This document shows, in pieces, positions 40,396 to 49,239 of a stretch of 60,909 bases of DNA. The stretch is taken from NCBI RefSeq assembly GCF_015223435.1, contig NZ_VHKO01000015.1:1-60909 (forward strand), written 5' to 3'. The notes below the pieces were generated by a model. It was not told the DNA's origin. It saw nothing but the letters and a program-made list of their open reading frames with translations, and made no database searches. Source of the DNA: Vibrio hibernica. GTDB lineage: Bacteria; Pseudomonadota; Gammaproteobacteria; Enterobacterales; Vibrionaceae. The stretch's first letter is position 1. Every line of letters starts with the position of its first letter. The position numbers and the translations under genes were made by a program.

Positions 40396-41427
40396 ATGAT
40401 GTTATTACGTCACCACCCATTGAACCGGAATGATGTACGCCAATGCTTGCGTATTGCTACGGGGGCTGCGCTAGGATTTACTATCTGTAAATTATTTGGT
40501 TGGCAAAATGGGGTGTTTTATACCGTAATGCCAATTTTGTTATTAGGGATGGTCCCAAAGATCAATAAAGGCGTCGCGATGCAGGTTATGGCTTCGGCTG
40601 TGATGTGCGGACTTGAAGTTGGGTTATTGTCTGGGACCATCGGTGATAAGCCATTCTTGATGTTGCCAGTAGTGTACTTATTATTTGTATACCGCTTTGT
40701 GGCGATGACCAAGGGACATTTGTTCTTATTTGGTGCATCAGGCGTATTAAATTTAAACATCATGCTGCATTTTTCCAGCTTTCCGAGTACTGACTTAAGC
40801 ATGTTGATTGGCGATAATTTTTATTCGTCGGCATTGGCAATTTTGATCGCGTACTTGATGCACCTTATTTGTCCGGATGTAGAGCCGCGTCAGCCGCCTC
40901 CGAAAGTTGATAAAAATATCAATCGAATGCGGCATGAAGCGATATTGGGTTCTACCATGGCGAGCATCTCCTATCTGGCATTCCAAATGTTAGATTTGCA
41001 AGATTCGATGTCGGCCCAAGCCACCAGTTTATTATTACTGTTTCCGATGCACTGGAATGGCATGTTGACCTATGCGCGTAAACGGGCAATCGGAACGATA
41101 TTGGGCGTTAGCTTCGGTATTATCGTGCAGTTCATTTTATATAATTGGTCGAATATGTTGATTCTGATCGTGCCTTTGCTGTGGATTGGTTTGTTGTTGT
41201 TTAGCCAAGTTCATGTAAAAGAAGCGAGTGGATCTGGTGCTGGGTTTGGCGCAATGACGACATTAGCGATTTTATTCGGTCAGTATTTAAGCCCCAATAA
41301 TGATTTACTCTTTAGTGCATTATATCGAATGAGTAGTATTGCCGTTGCCATTGTTGTGACTTTATTTATTTGCTTGTTTATTCATAAATTACTTAATCGG
41401 TTTGAAGCGACTCGCTTTGGACATTAA
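40396..41427 (+). CDS. DUF2955/FUSC-type inner-membrane transport protein
   Basis: A 343-residue protein with about ten hydrophobic segments, two repeats of the half-FUSC pattern (GAALGFTICKLFGWQNGVFYTVMPILLLG, then a similar block near residue 215). It begins 14 bases after the adaptor stop, so the two are cotranscribed. By analogy with AaeB it should be the transporter of the pair; the substrate is unknown. Confidence 0.8.
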   Translation: MMLLRHHPLNRNDVRQCLRIATGAALGFTICKLFGWQNGVFYTVMPILLLGMVPKINKGVAMQVMASAVMCGLEVGLLSGTIGDKPFLMLPVVYLLFVYRFVAMTKGHLFLFGASGVLNLNIMLHFSSFPSTDLSMLIGDNFYSSALAILIAYLMHLICPDVEPRQPPPKVDKNINRMRHEAILGSTMASISYLAFQMLDLQDSMSAQATSLLLLFPMHWNGMLTYARKRAIGTILGVSFGIIVQFILYNWSNMLILIVPLLWIGLLLFSQVHVKEASGSGAGFGAMTTLAILFGQYLSPNNDLLFSALYRMSSIAVAIVVTLFICLFIHKLLNRFEATRFGH

Positions 41428-41554
41428 TATTTTGCCGTTGTAGTGAGAACAATTACACGGTACACCAGATGAACGTTCACCGGAGTGAGTTATTCCAGCA
41501 TCAATAGGTGTTTTCGTTATACTCATGACATGTATTACTAGGTTAGATTTCCGA

Positions 41555-42394
41555 ATGTCCCAACAATTTAATAAACCCGCTCTGCCATCATCGTCAAACG
41601 AGATCATTGTAACCGCGCCTGTTATGCGTTTTCGACATAATGTGGATGTAAAGCTGCAAGATGAAAACTTTGCTACCGAAACCGCAGTCGCCCTCGTGTA
41701 TAACGGTATCTCTCATGCAGTATTAATGTGCACGGCTAGCGATTTGGAAGACTTAGCGGTGGGCTTTTCCTTATCGGAGGGCATCATTGACCATAGTCGA
41801 GATATTCACGATATTGTGCAAGTGGGCTCTGATAAAGGTATTGAACTTCATATCGAGATTGCAAATCGTTGTATGGAGCGATTAAAAAAAGTACGCAGAA
41901 GCATGGCTGGTCGAACTGGTTGTGGCATTTGTGGGTCAGAAAGTTTAGAGCATGTGGTACGTCCTTTGGCTTCTTTGCCTAAAACCACATTTTTATCTTG
42001 GCAAAAAATTGATGGCATTTTACAGCAACTTGATACCCGACAAAATTTGAATCAGGTGACAGGAGCAACTCATGCTGCAGCCTATATTTCAGCCGAAGGT
42101 AATGTGATTACAATACGTGAAGACATTGGTCGCCATATCGCTTTGGATAAGTTGGTTGGGCATATTCTTCGTAACAAATTGAGCGGCGGCGCCATTTTAG
42201 TCACCAGCCGAGCGAGTTTTGAAATGGTACAAAAAGCAGTGAGTGCAGGTATTGAGATATTGTTGGCCATTTCAGCGGCCACGAGTATGGCGGTGGAATT
42301 GGCACAGAAATCGAATTTAACCTTAGTCGGCTTTTGTCGCCCTGGTCGCGCGGATGCTTATACTTATTCTGAACGAATTGCAGAGATTAGATAA
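41555..42394 (+). CDS. fdhD: Formate dehydrogenase accessory sulfurtransferase FdhD
   Basis: Passes sulfur from IscS to the molybdenum cofactor before insertion into formate-dehydrogenase-type enzymes. About 279 residues from the ATG giving MSQQFNKPA; an in-frame ATG lies ten codons upstream and neither has a strong ribosome-binding site. The functional cysteine loop GRTGCGICGSESLEHV is near residue 120, and REDIGRHIALDKL is the conserved cofactor-binding stretch. It is convergent with the molybdoenzyme gene at 42530-44860, which is its likely client. Confidence 0.93.
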   Translation: MSQQFNKPALPSSSNEIIVTAPVMRFRHNVDVKLQDENFATETAVALVYNGISHAVLMCTASDLEDLAVGFSLSEGIIDHSRDIHDIVQVGSDKGIELHIEIANRCMERLKKVRRSMAGRTGCGICGSESLEHVVRPLASLPKTTFLSWQKIDGILQQLDTRQNLNQVTGATHAAAYISAEGNVITIREDIGRHIALDKLVGHILRNKLSGGAILVTSRASFEMVQKAVSAGIEILLAISAATSMAVELAQKSNLTLVGFCRPGRADAYTYSERIAEIR

Positions 42395-42425
42395 CTAGGC
42401 TTGATAACAAACTGGTTAAACCGCG

Positions 42426-42463
42426 AAAAAAAAAGGCAGAACATGATTGTTGACTGCCTTTTT
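42426..42463. terminator. Bidirectional terminator between fdhD and ydeP-like gene
   Basis: The stem AAAAAGGCAG / CTGCCTTTTT has a 14-nt loop and A/T runs on both flanks, suited to both convergent genes. Confidence 0.85.
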
Positions 42464-42529
42464 GTCTATTGAGCGTAACATATTGTTATTGGGCAATTAA
42501 TTAAGTTTATTCCTTAATAATACTCAACG

Positions 42530-44860
42530 TTAATAAGAGATGAGATTAATATTTTCACTGGTTTTTTCACTGAGTTTCAACGTGACCACTATTGCTTTAG
42601 AAACCGGTGTATCGCTAAGATCACCACTGTCATGTAACGCCACTAACGGGTTAGCTTCTGGGAAATAAGCGGCAATGTTACCCTCTGGGATCTCATATTC
42701 CACTAATTTGAAACCATATATCTCACGCTGATACTCATCGGCGTATAACGACTGTATATCGACCCGGTCGCCTGCTTTCATACCCATGTTTTGAATATCT
42801 TTCTTATTCATAAACAGCACTTTACGCTCACCGAAAACGCCACGGTAGCGATCATCAAATCCATAAACGGTAGTGTTATATTGATCGTGAGAGCGCATGG
42901 TTTGCAGTACAAAGACGGCTTTATCACTCATTTTTCGTAATGCAGCGGGTTGTAAGTGGGTCGGCAGTGAATGGGCATTAAACTCGGCTTTCCCGCTTTT
43001 GGTCTGCCAGTTATTGTCTCGTGCTGAGTTGCCTAAGTAGAAACCACCCGGTTGTTTGATCTTATCGTTGACGCCTTCAAACCCAGGGATCACTTTTTCA
43101 ATTAATGATCGAATGCGATCGTAATCTTCAATCAGTGATAACCAATCGATCGGTGAGGATCCCAATGTTGCTTGAGCCATGCCTGCAATGATAGCGGGCT
43201 CAGATCGCATTGCACCTTGATCATTACTTTGTTCATCATGCTCAACCGCCCCATAAGACGCGTGTACCATGCTAAAAGAGTCTTCCACCGTGACACATTG
43301 CTGTCCGTTTTTTTGCCAATCAACATCGGTACGACCAAGGCAAGGTAAAACTAATGAATCTTTACCTGGTGACAAGTGGGTTCGATTTAATTTGGTCGCA
43401 ATGTTAACGGTTAAATTACAACTTTCTAATGCTTGCTGTGTAAGGCGAGTGTCTGGTGTCGCAGAGACGAAATTACCACCGAGCCCAATGAATACTTTAC
43501 TCTCACCTGCCAACATCGATTTTATCGACTCCACGACATTATGACCGGGCTTGGTTGGTGCTTTAAATCCGGCAGCGGCTTCTAATTTTGCAAGAAAAGA
43601 AGCGGATGGTCTTTCGTTTATGCCAACAGTGCGATCGCCTTGTACATTACTGTGCCCGCGAATAGGGCAGACACCAGCGCCTTCTTTACCAATCTGACCA
43701 AACAACAATTGCAAGTTAACCATTTCTTGAATGGTGTTGACCGAGTGTTTGTGCTGAGTGATCCCCATCGCCCAAGTAATGATCACGCGCTCGGCTTTAC
43801 GGTAAGTTTCCGCCGCGGTTTCTAATTGTTGTTGAGTGAGGCCAGATTGTTCAATGATTTCAGCCCAACTGGTGGCATCAACTTGATCCAAATAGGCTTG
43901 CATACCATTGGTGTGTTTTTCGATGTAAGCGTGATCAAAGATAGAGTCTCTACCTTGAGAACGTTCATTTTTATCAAATGCATACAAAGCTTTGACCATG
44001 CCTCGTACTGCCGCCATATCTCCACCTAATTTTGGCGTGAAGTAATGACCACTAATTGGCGTTGAGCCATTGGTTATCATCTCAACTTTATTTTGAGGGT
44101 TGGTAAAACGTTCTAATCCACGTTCTTTTAAATTGTTAAAAGACACAATAGAAGCCCCACGACGGGACGCTTTATACAAGGTATCCATCATTCTAGGGTG
44201 GTTGGTGGCAGGGTTTTGCCCAAATAAGAAAATAGCATCGGATTTGGCAAAATCATCCATACGAGTAGTGCCTTTACCTATCCCTATTGCTTGCACTAAA
44301 GCTACGCTGGTTGCTTCGTGGCACATGTTGGAACAATCGGGGAAATTATTGGTGCCCACGGATCGTGCAAATAATTGATATAAGAAAGCCGCTTCATTAC
44401 TGGCTCGGCCTGACGTATAAAATTCCGCCTGGTTTGGTGATTCTAATTGTTTTAAATGCTTTGCAATCAGTGCAAATGCATCATCCCAACTAATGGCTTC
44501 ATAATGATCGGTGTCGGCATTATAGCGAACAGGTTGATTTAAGCGGCCTTGATACTCAAGGTAGTAATCACTTTGTTTACGCAACCATTTAACGCTGTGA
44601 GCGGCGAAGAAAGTCCCATCGACTCGGCGACTTGTTCCTTCCCAATTAACGGCTTTTGCTCCGTTCTCACAAAAATGGAAAAGGCCTTTTTCACCATCTT
44701 CACCCCAAGCACAGCCTGGGCAGTCAAAACCTTTATCTTGATTGGTGCGCATCAGGTTACGGATGTTTTGGGCGACATTTTCACTTTTGAGTAGGTGTTT
44801 TCCTGTGCTCACTAAGGCACCCCAACCGCCTGCTGCATGCGTGTATTTTTTTATCGCCAT
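42530..44860 (-). CDS. FdhF/YdeP-family molybdopterin oxidoreductase
   Basis: A 776-residue member of the DMSO-reductase superfamily close to E. coli YdeP, a protein linked to acid resistance whose reaction is unknown. N-terminal cysteines occur in FDCPGCAWGE (47, 50) and HFCENG (64), an incomplete-looking Fe-S motif typical of this branch. NFPDCSNMCHEATSVAL lies at the molybdenum site, and a molydopterin-dinucleotide-binding domain ends the protein. A good ribosome-binding site (AGAGGAA) precedes the ATG. Convergent with fdhD. An FNR-like site lies 70-80 bases upstream, suggesting control by oxygen. Confidence 0.85.
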   Translation of the reverse strand: MAIKKYTHAAGGWGALVSTGKHLLKSENVAQNIRNLMRTNQDKGFDCPGCAWGEDGEKGLFHFCENGAKAVNWEGTSRRVDGTFFAAHSVKWLRKQSDYYLEYQGRLNQPVRYNADTDHYEAISWDDAFALIAKHLKQLESPNQAEFYTSGRASNEAAFLYQLFARSVGTNNFPDCSNMCHEATSVALVQAIGIGKGTTRMDDFAKSDAIFLFGQNPATNHPRMMDTLYKASRRGASIVSFNNLKERGLERFTNPQNKVEMITNGSTPISGHYFTPKLGGDMAAVRGMVKALYAFDKNERSQGRDSIFDHAYIEKHTNGMQAYLDQVDATSWAEIIEQSGLTQQQLETAAETYRKAERVIITWAMGITQHKHSVNTIQEMVNLQLLFGQIGKEGAGVCPIRGHSNVQGDRTVGINERPSASFLAKLEAAAGFKAPTKPGHNVVESIKSMLAGESKVFIGLGGNFVSATPDTRLTQQALESCNLTVNIATKLNRTHLSPGKDSLVLPCLGRTDVDWQKNGQQCVTVEDSFSMVHASYGAVEHDEQSNDQGAMRSEPAIIAGMAQATLGSSPIDWLSLIEDYDRIRSLIEKVIPGFEGVNDKIKQPGGFYLGNSARDNNWQTKSGKAEFNAHSLPTHLQPAALRKMSDKAVFVLQTMRSHDQYNTTVYGFDDRYRGVFGERKVLFMNKKDIQNMGMKAGDRVDIQSLYADEYQREIYGFKLVEYEIPEGNIAAYFPEANPLVALHDSGDLSDTPVSKAIVVTLKLSEKTSENINLISY

Positions 44861-44927
44861 AACTATTCCTCTTAAATTCCTGATACTGATTTATTTGTTA
44901 CCGATATTAATCATATCTTATCTGATC

Positions 44928-44941
44928 GTGATGCATATCAA
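44928..44941 (-). promoter_or_regulatory. FNR-like site upstream of the molybdoenzyme gene
   Basis: GTGATGCATATCAA fits the FNR palindrome TTGAT-N4-ATCAA except at one outer position. It lies about 70 bases upstream of the start codon at 44860. CRP could also bind a site of this form. Confidence 0.4.
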
Positions 44942-45118
44942 AAAAATCAGTAATAATTAAACCAATACTGCAAACACATTTTTCAAATATAGATTAAATA
45001 TAGAAGATTGGACGAATAAAAGGTAAGTGTCGATGATTTGGTATCGAAACCTATCCGTTCAACCTCGTAATGAAGTTGATTGGTAGAAGAGCGTTCAGTT
45101 CCGAAACTGGCTAGTTAA

Positions 45119-45295
45119 AATAGGTTTGGCTTATTACCAAAGTGTTATGATCAACTTCGAGGTTTATCTCAACCGGATCGTTTATTGGATAAAGATTTGG
45201 TGGTAAAAAAGGCATTAATAAATTCTCCGCAGTTAACCTCGGAAACAGTATCGCCTTGGGGAAGTTACGCCACTTTTCATCTTTGGAATCTATAG
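45119..45295 (+). pseudogene. alkA: Remnant of an alkA-like 3-methyladenine DNA glycosylase gene
   Basis: One frame reads YDQLRGLSQPDRLLDKDL, then VVKKALIN and SPWGSYATFHLW to a TAG at 45293-45295. This is the C-terminal end of AlkA-type DNA glycosylases (RGLxxPDxxxxxDLxxxxA, then PWRSYAxxHLW). A stop at 45116-45118 closes the frame upstream, and the preceding 250 bases contain no long frame, so only the tail is left. It ends 15 bases before ogt; alkA/ada-type and ogt genes often sit together as an alkylation-repair pair. Confidence 0.7.
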
Positions 45296-45310
45296 AATAG
45301 GAACATCGTG

Positions 45311-45856
45311 ATGGTAAAAAATCAGAAAAATACCGTAATAGAATCATGTTATACCATCATGCCAAGCCCGTATGGTGAAGTGACGATTCAAGCCTGTGAC
45401 GAAGGTTTGTTAGGTGTGTGGTTTGCTACCTACACCACTAAGCCAGAAGATTTAGGCGAATATATTGAAAGTGCGAGTTTGACTGAACCAGCTTGCAATA
45501 ATAGTAAGTTAGTGCTTGCTCGCGCGTTATCTCAGTTAGAAGAATACTTTAAAGGTGAGTTAACGAGTTTTGATTTGCCATTAGCGGCGACGGGAACAGA
45601 ATTTCAACAAAAAGTGTGGCACGCATTAACCACGATTCCTTATGGTGAAACGTGGAGTTATCAAGATCTTGCTAATGCGATTGATAACCCGAAAGCGGTG
45701 CGAGCGGTGGGGCTTGCGAATGGCAAAAATCCGATTTCGATTATCGTGCCATGTCATCGAGTAATTGGTAAAAATGGTCAATTAACCGGTTATGCTGGTG
45801 GTATTGAATGTAAAAAAGGCTTACTTGACGCGGAAGCAAAATACCAAAAGAAATGA
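45311..45856 (+). CDS. ogt: Methylated-DNA--protein-cysteine methyltransferase
   Basis: Suicide repair protein that takes methyl groups from O6-methylguanine. About 181 residues. The active-site IIVPCHRVIGKNG is near residue 140 and FQQKVWHALTTIPYGETWSYQDLA precedes it, the standard DNA-binding part. No Ada N-terminal domain is present, so it is the Ogt type. ATG 45311 follows AGGAA; a GTG lies one codon earlier. It lies directly after the remnant of an alkA-like gene. Confidence 0.92.
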   Translation: MVKNQKNTVIESCYTIMPSPYGEVTIQACDEGLLGVWFATYTTKPEDLGEYIESASLTEPACNNSKLVLARALSQLEEYFKGELTSFDLPLAATGTEFQQKVWHALTTIPYGETWSYQDLANAIDNPKAVRAVGLANGKNPISIIVPCHRVIGKNGQLTGYAGGIECKKGLLDAEAKYQKK

Positions 45857-45870
45857 GATTTATTCGGGCT

Positions 45871-45903
45871 TGAGTGCTTGTTCATCCGATGTACAAGCAC
45901 TCA
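45871..45903. terminator. Hairpin between ogt and nhaC
   Basis: An 11-bp perfect stem TGAGTGCTTGT / ACAAGCACTCA with an 11-nt loop lies between convergent genes. T-runs are poor. Confidence 0.55.
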
Positions 45904-45957
45904 TTAATGCGGTTTAGTGAAGGCAACGTTTGTAGTGAAATTAGTGTTTTTAATCAA

Positions 45958-47337
45958 TTATAGCGCCGCTTGACTACGTTCTTGATGTTTACGTCCTTGA
46001 TGCTTAATAAAAATAGACACTAACGCGGTGAGGGCTAATAACATGCAATAGTAAGAGTTGGCGATAATTTGCAACGGCGATAAACCAAACACTGAACCGA
46101 GTAATAACACTTGTGCACCATAAGGCAATAAGCCCTGCATGACACAAGAAAAGATATCCAACAAACTTGCCGAACGCTTGGCGGAGACATTATTTTCTTC
46201 TGCAAGTTGGCGTGCAACGCTGCCCGATACAATGATTGCTACGGTGTTATTGGCAGTACAAATATTGGTTAATGACACTAAACCTGCAATGCCGACTTCA
46301 CTGGCGCGTGAATTGGCTTGTGAGGAATGTTGGCTGCCAAATCTGCTTATTACCTTACTGACTAACTGAGTTAAAAACGTTAACCCCCCTTGTTGGCGCA
46401 TGAGTTCGCTTAACCCACCAATCAACATCGATAATAAAAAGATTTCCTGCATATTGCCAAAGCCTGCGTAAATATCTTTACTCAGGTGGGTGAGTGAATA
46501 GTCATCGAGTGAATATAAACTCACACTACCCGCCATAACAATGCCCAGCCCAAGTACTACAAACACATTCACGCCTGAGACTGCCAATACTAAAATGGCC
46601 AAATAAGGCGCAATTTTCAGCCACTCAATGGAATCAGTCGGTGGGGTTTGTGTCGCGGTGCTGCTAAAGGCAAAAATGATCAAAGTGATGATGGCTGCTG
46701 GAAGAGCAATGCGAATATTTTCGCGGAATTTGTCTTTCATCTCACAACCTTGCGAGCGAGTTGCCGCGATGGTGGTGTCTGAAATAATGGATAAATTATC
46801 ACCAAACATAGCGCCACTTAATACTACGCCAGCGGTTAATGGCACGCTCATTCCTGCCGATTGAGCGATCCCTAGCGCAACAGGCGCAACTGCGGCAATA
46901 GTTCCCATGGAGGTGCCCATCGCCGTGGCTATGAAGGCTGAGATTAAGAAAATACCCGGCAAAATCATACTAGTTGGTAGCAGTGATAAACCTAAATTTA
47001 CCGTTGCATCGACACCACCTGATGCTTTGGCGACAGCTGCAAATGCACCTGCAAGTAAATAAATCATACACATGGCAATAATGTCAGGATGTCCTACGCC
47101 ATGTAAAAATTGTTCAATGGCTTTATTCAGCTTTTCTTTGCTTAATATTATTGCCACGACAATGGCTGGCAGAGTCGCGATCGGTGCTGGCAATTGATAA
47201 AAAGCGAAATCGACACCTTGGTAAGTAAGATAAGCGCCAACACCAATAAAGAGCGCGAGAAATACCACCAGAGGCAATAAAGCTAATCCATTGGATGGCT
47301 GAGATTGAAGAGGTGGCGCCGTTGGACGAGTAGACAT
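45958..47337 (-). CDS. NhaC-family Na+/H+ antiporter
   Basis: About 459 residues with roughly 11-12 hydrophobic segments. The FIATAMGTSMGTIAAVAPVALGIA and GAMFGDNLSIISDTTIAATRSQGCEM blocks are typical of the NhaC/YuiF group, which exchanges sodium for protons (or amino acids such as malate-lactate in some members). I chose the internal ATG giving MSTRPTAPP; an in-frame ATG lies ten codons upstream. The 5' region on the right holds a degenerate tandem repeat. Confidence 0.83.
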   Translation of the reverse strand: MSTRPTAPPLQSQPSNGLALLPLVVFLALFIGVGAYLTYQGVDFAFYQLPAPIATLPAIVVAIILSKEKLNKAIEQFLHGVGHPDIIAMCMIYLLAGAFAAVAKASGGVDATVNLGLSLLPTSMILPGIFLISAFIATAMGTSMGTIAAVAPVALGIAQSAGMSVPLTAGVVLSGAMFGDNLSIISDTTIAATRSQGCEMKDKFRENIRIALPAAIITLIIFAFSSTATQTPPTDSIEWLKIAPYLAILVLAVSGVNVFVVLGLGIVMAGSVSLYSLDDYSLTHLSKDIYAGFGNMQEIFLLSMLIGGLSELMRQQGGLTFLTQLVSKVISRFGSQHSSQANSRASEVGIAGLVSLTNICTANNTVAIIVSGSVARQLAEENNVSAKRSASLLDIFSCVMQGLLPYGAQVLLLGSVFGLSPLQIIANSYYCMLLALTALVSIFIKHQGRKHQERSQAAL

Positions 47338-47441
47338 AAAGGTGGCCGAGTCATAAAAGGTCGGCAAGAGTAATGGTCAGACGTTAAAATGTCAAATTTA
47401 GCCATCTAAATGGCTAGGCTGTCATTGTTAAGATTAGCATC

Positions 47442-47529
47442 GTGAAAGGTCGCCACTGCGAAAAAATTGCCACGGTGGAGAGATTGCTACTGTGAGAAAC
47501 GGCTACTGTGGAAAAATTGCTACGGTGGG
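47442..47529. repeat. Five degenerate ~17-bp tandem repeats between doxX and nhaC
   Basis: Successive units align as AAAGGTCGCCACTGCG, AAAAATTGCCACGGTGG, AGAGATTGCTACTGTG, AGAAACGGCTACTGTGG and AAAAATTGCTACGGTGG, each 16-19 bp. The shared core is TTGCTACGGTGG. The array lies about 105-190 bases upstream of the nhaC start and after doxX. It is outside any gene I accept. It may be a cluster of regulator sites or a slippage-prone repeat. Confidence 0.75.
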
Positions 47530-47581
47530 ATATTGCATGCAGGCGAGTGATTGATGCTGAAGATGTAAAGGTTAGTTTGCC

Positions 47582-47609
47582 GCTCTGTGACTTATTAGCA
47601 TCACAGAGC
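47582..47609 (-). terminator. Hairpin after doxX
   Basis: A perfect 9-bp stem GCTCTGTGA / TCACAGAGC with a 10-nt loop, about 40 bases beyond the doxX stop. No T-run follows on the minus strand. Confidence 0.5.
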
Positions 47610-47647
47610 AGCAATGTATCTTGCTTACAATTAAGACAACTTTGCAA

Positions 47648-48088
47648 TTAAGACAATTTTTTCAGAACCAAATTATCCAAGGCGACTTTACCGCCGCCAG
47701 AAAACATCAGTGACGCCGCAATAGCGAATAATGCCAAACCATATTCATAGCCGCCATTGGATAAGAATAAACCGTGGCTAATATGCACCGAGAAAATAGC
47801 GACTAACATAGTAAAGGCGACAACTGTTGCTGCTGGGCGAGTCAATAAACCAATCAGTAAGAATAAACCGCCAAAAAATTCGCCGCTACCGGCTAAAAAG
47901 GCCATTAATTCGCCTGGATTCAATCCAAGAGAGGTCATAAATTGTCCTGTGCCTGCAAGGCCGCCACCGCCAAAGAAACCAAACAGTTTTTGGCTGCCGT
48001 GCGCCATTAGGATTAACCCGGTTGGAACACGTAAAATAAGAGGGGCGTAGCTTGAGTGCGAGGTTAATACGCGTTGTAAAGTTGACAT
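47648..48088 (-). CDS. DoxX-family membrane protein
   Basis: A 146-residue protein with four membrane segments. LILRVPTGLILMAHGSQKLFGFFGGGG is the DoxX start pattern, and GSGEFFGGLFLLIGLLTRPAA the middle. Family members are linked to oxidoreductase systems and stress, without a clear reaction. It lies about 85 bases downstream of the YgiD-like dioxygenase gene on the same strand, so the two may share a transcript controlled by the divergent LysR gene. DoxX with YgiD-type genes and LysR regulators is a recurrent grouping. Confidence 0.85.
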   Translation of the reverse strand: MSTLQRVLTSHSSYAPLILRVPTGLILMAHGSQKLFGFFGGGGLAGTGQFMTSLGLNPGELMAFLAGSGEFFGGLFLLIGLLTRPAATVVAFTMLVAIFSVHISHGLFLSNGGYEYGLALFAIAASLMFSGGGKVALDNLVLKKLS

Positions 48089-48174
48089 AAATATATCCTT
48101 ATCAAGTAATTAGTTGTGAATTGGAGCTGCGACAGAAAGGTTTAGTTCCATCGGTATTATTAAAATAGTAAACG

Positions 48175-48990
48175 TTAATTTTGAGTGGTTTGCCATAAAT
48201 ACGATTCCATTGATAAGGCGCCGTAATACATTCCACCGTCTAAGACTTCAAGTTGATCATTGTCTTGGCTAGCACCGAGTGCAAATAGTAGCGGCAGAAA
48301 ATGGTCTGAACTTGGGTGTGCTTGTTTAAAATGTGGTGCCAGTGATTCCGCTTGTATCAAAGCATCAACATTGCGCTCTTGAATACCTTTCCTGATCCAT
48401 TGCTGAAACGTTAATGCATATTGAGCCACACGAGAATGATCGGCGTGCAAGTGACGTAAATTATGCGTTAGCGAACCGGAACCAATCAATGCAATACCTT
48501 GCTGCCTCAAAAAAGACAATTGCTGACCTAATTGCCATAAGGCTTGTGGACTTGCCGCAAAATCGATCGATATCTGCACCACGGGAATATTAGCCTTTGG
48601 TACAAGATGCAACAACGGAACCCACACGCTATGATCAACCCCACGTTCGGCATTTAATTGTGCCGTGATCCCTGCTTGGCTTAATTGATCCACAATCATT
48701 GCCGCCAAGTTAGCATCACCTAATGCCGGATAGCGTAATTGGTACAGTTCATCAGGAAAACCACCAAAATCATGAATAGTTTCAGGTTGCTTAGATGACG
48801 TCACTTCCGTTACGCCTCGCGTTAGCCAATGGGCCGATACCACCACAATTGCTTTGACGTCATCAAAATGATGTCGATGTTGCTGCAAGATGTGGCTGGC
48901 GGAAACTTGTCCGTTATCTAATGTGGTTTCGGTTTCTAGCGCAAACATAGGTGAACCATGACCGACAAATAAAGCAGGGGCTATTTTCAT
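48175..48990 (-). CDS. ygiD: 4,5-DOPA-extradiol-dioxygenase-like protein (YgiD family)
   Basis: A class III extradiol ring-cleavage dioxygenase of about 271 residues; E. coli YgiD is a zinc-containing DOPA 4,5-dioxygenase. Metal ligands are likely His in LFVGHGSPM, in VVSAHWLTRG and in HNLRHL; ERGVDHSVWVPL is conserved. The ATG after GGAGACATC was chosen; 45 upstream in-frame residues are not conserved. The substrate is unknown. It is divergent from the LysR regulator at 49240. Confidence 0.87.
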   Translation of the reverse strand: MKIAPALFVGHGSPMFALETETTLDNGQVSASHILQQHRHHFDDVKAIVVVSAHWLTRGVTEVTSSKQPETIHDFGGFPDELYQLRYPALGDANLAAMIVDQLSQAGITAQLNAERGVDHSVWVPLLHLVPKANIPVVQISIDFAASPQALWQLGQQLSFLRQQGIALIGSGSLTHNLRHLHADHSRVAQYALTFQQWIRKGIQERNVDALIQAESLAPHFKQAHPSSDHFLPLLFALGASQDNDQLEVLDGGMYYGALSMESYLWQTTQN

Positions 48991-49239
48991 GATGTCTCCT
49001 TTATGCATTTTTATAAGTAATGCTGAATTGATGGATAAATATCCGCGACGAATAAATATCGTTACCATGAAAGTGAGTGTGCATGAGTTGTATTTATTAA
49101 ACAATAAGGCTATTAATAAACACATTGTTCAATATTATTTTACAGTGATGAGCGTTGTTAAGTAGATTACTAATGGGTCTAAGGGCTTTACGATTGGTGT
49201 TTTTTAGATGAAAGCTGACGAAAGAAATAAGGTACGAAT

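Noticed and set aside
45111..45347. Minus-strand open frame over the alkA-like remnant
   Set aside because: It is antisense to a recognisable glycosylase tail and lacks a ribosome-binding site.
47338..47647. Sodium-type riboswitch upstream of nhaC
   Set aside because: I looked because antiporter genes can have such leaders, but no recognisable conserved core was seen; only the tandem repeat and simple hairpins.
47414..47647. Open frame on the minus strand across the tandem repeat
   Set aside because: It abuts the doxX stop, has a low-complexity repeated peptide caused by the DNA repeat, and no family likeness.
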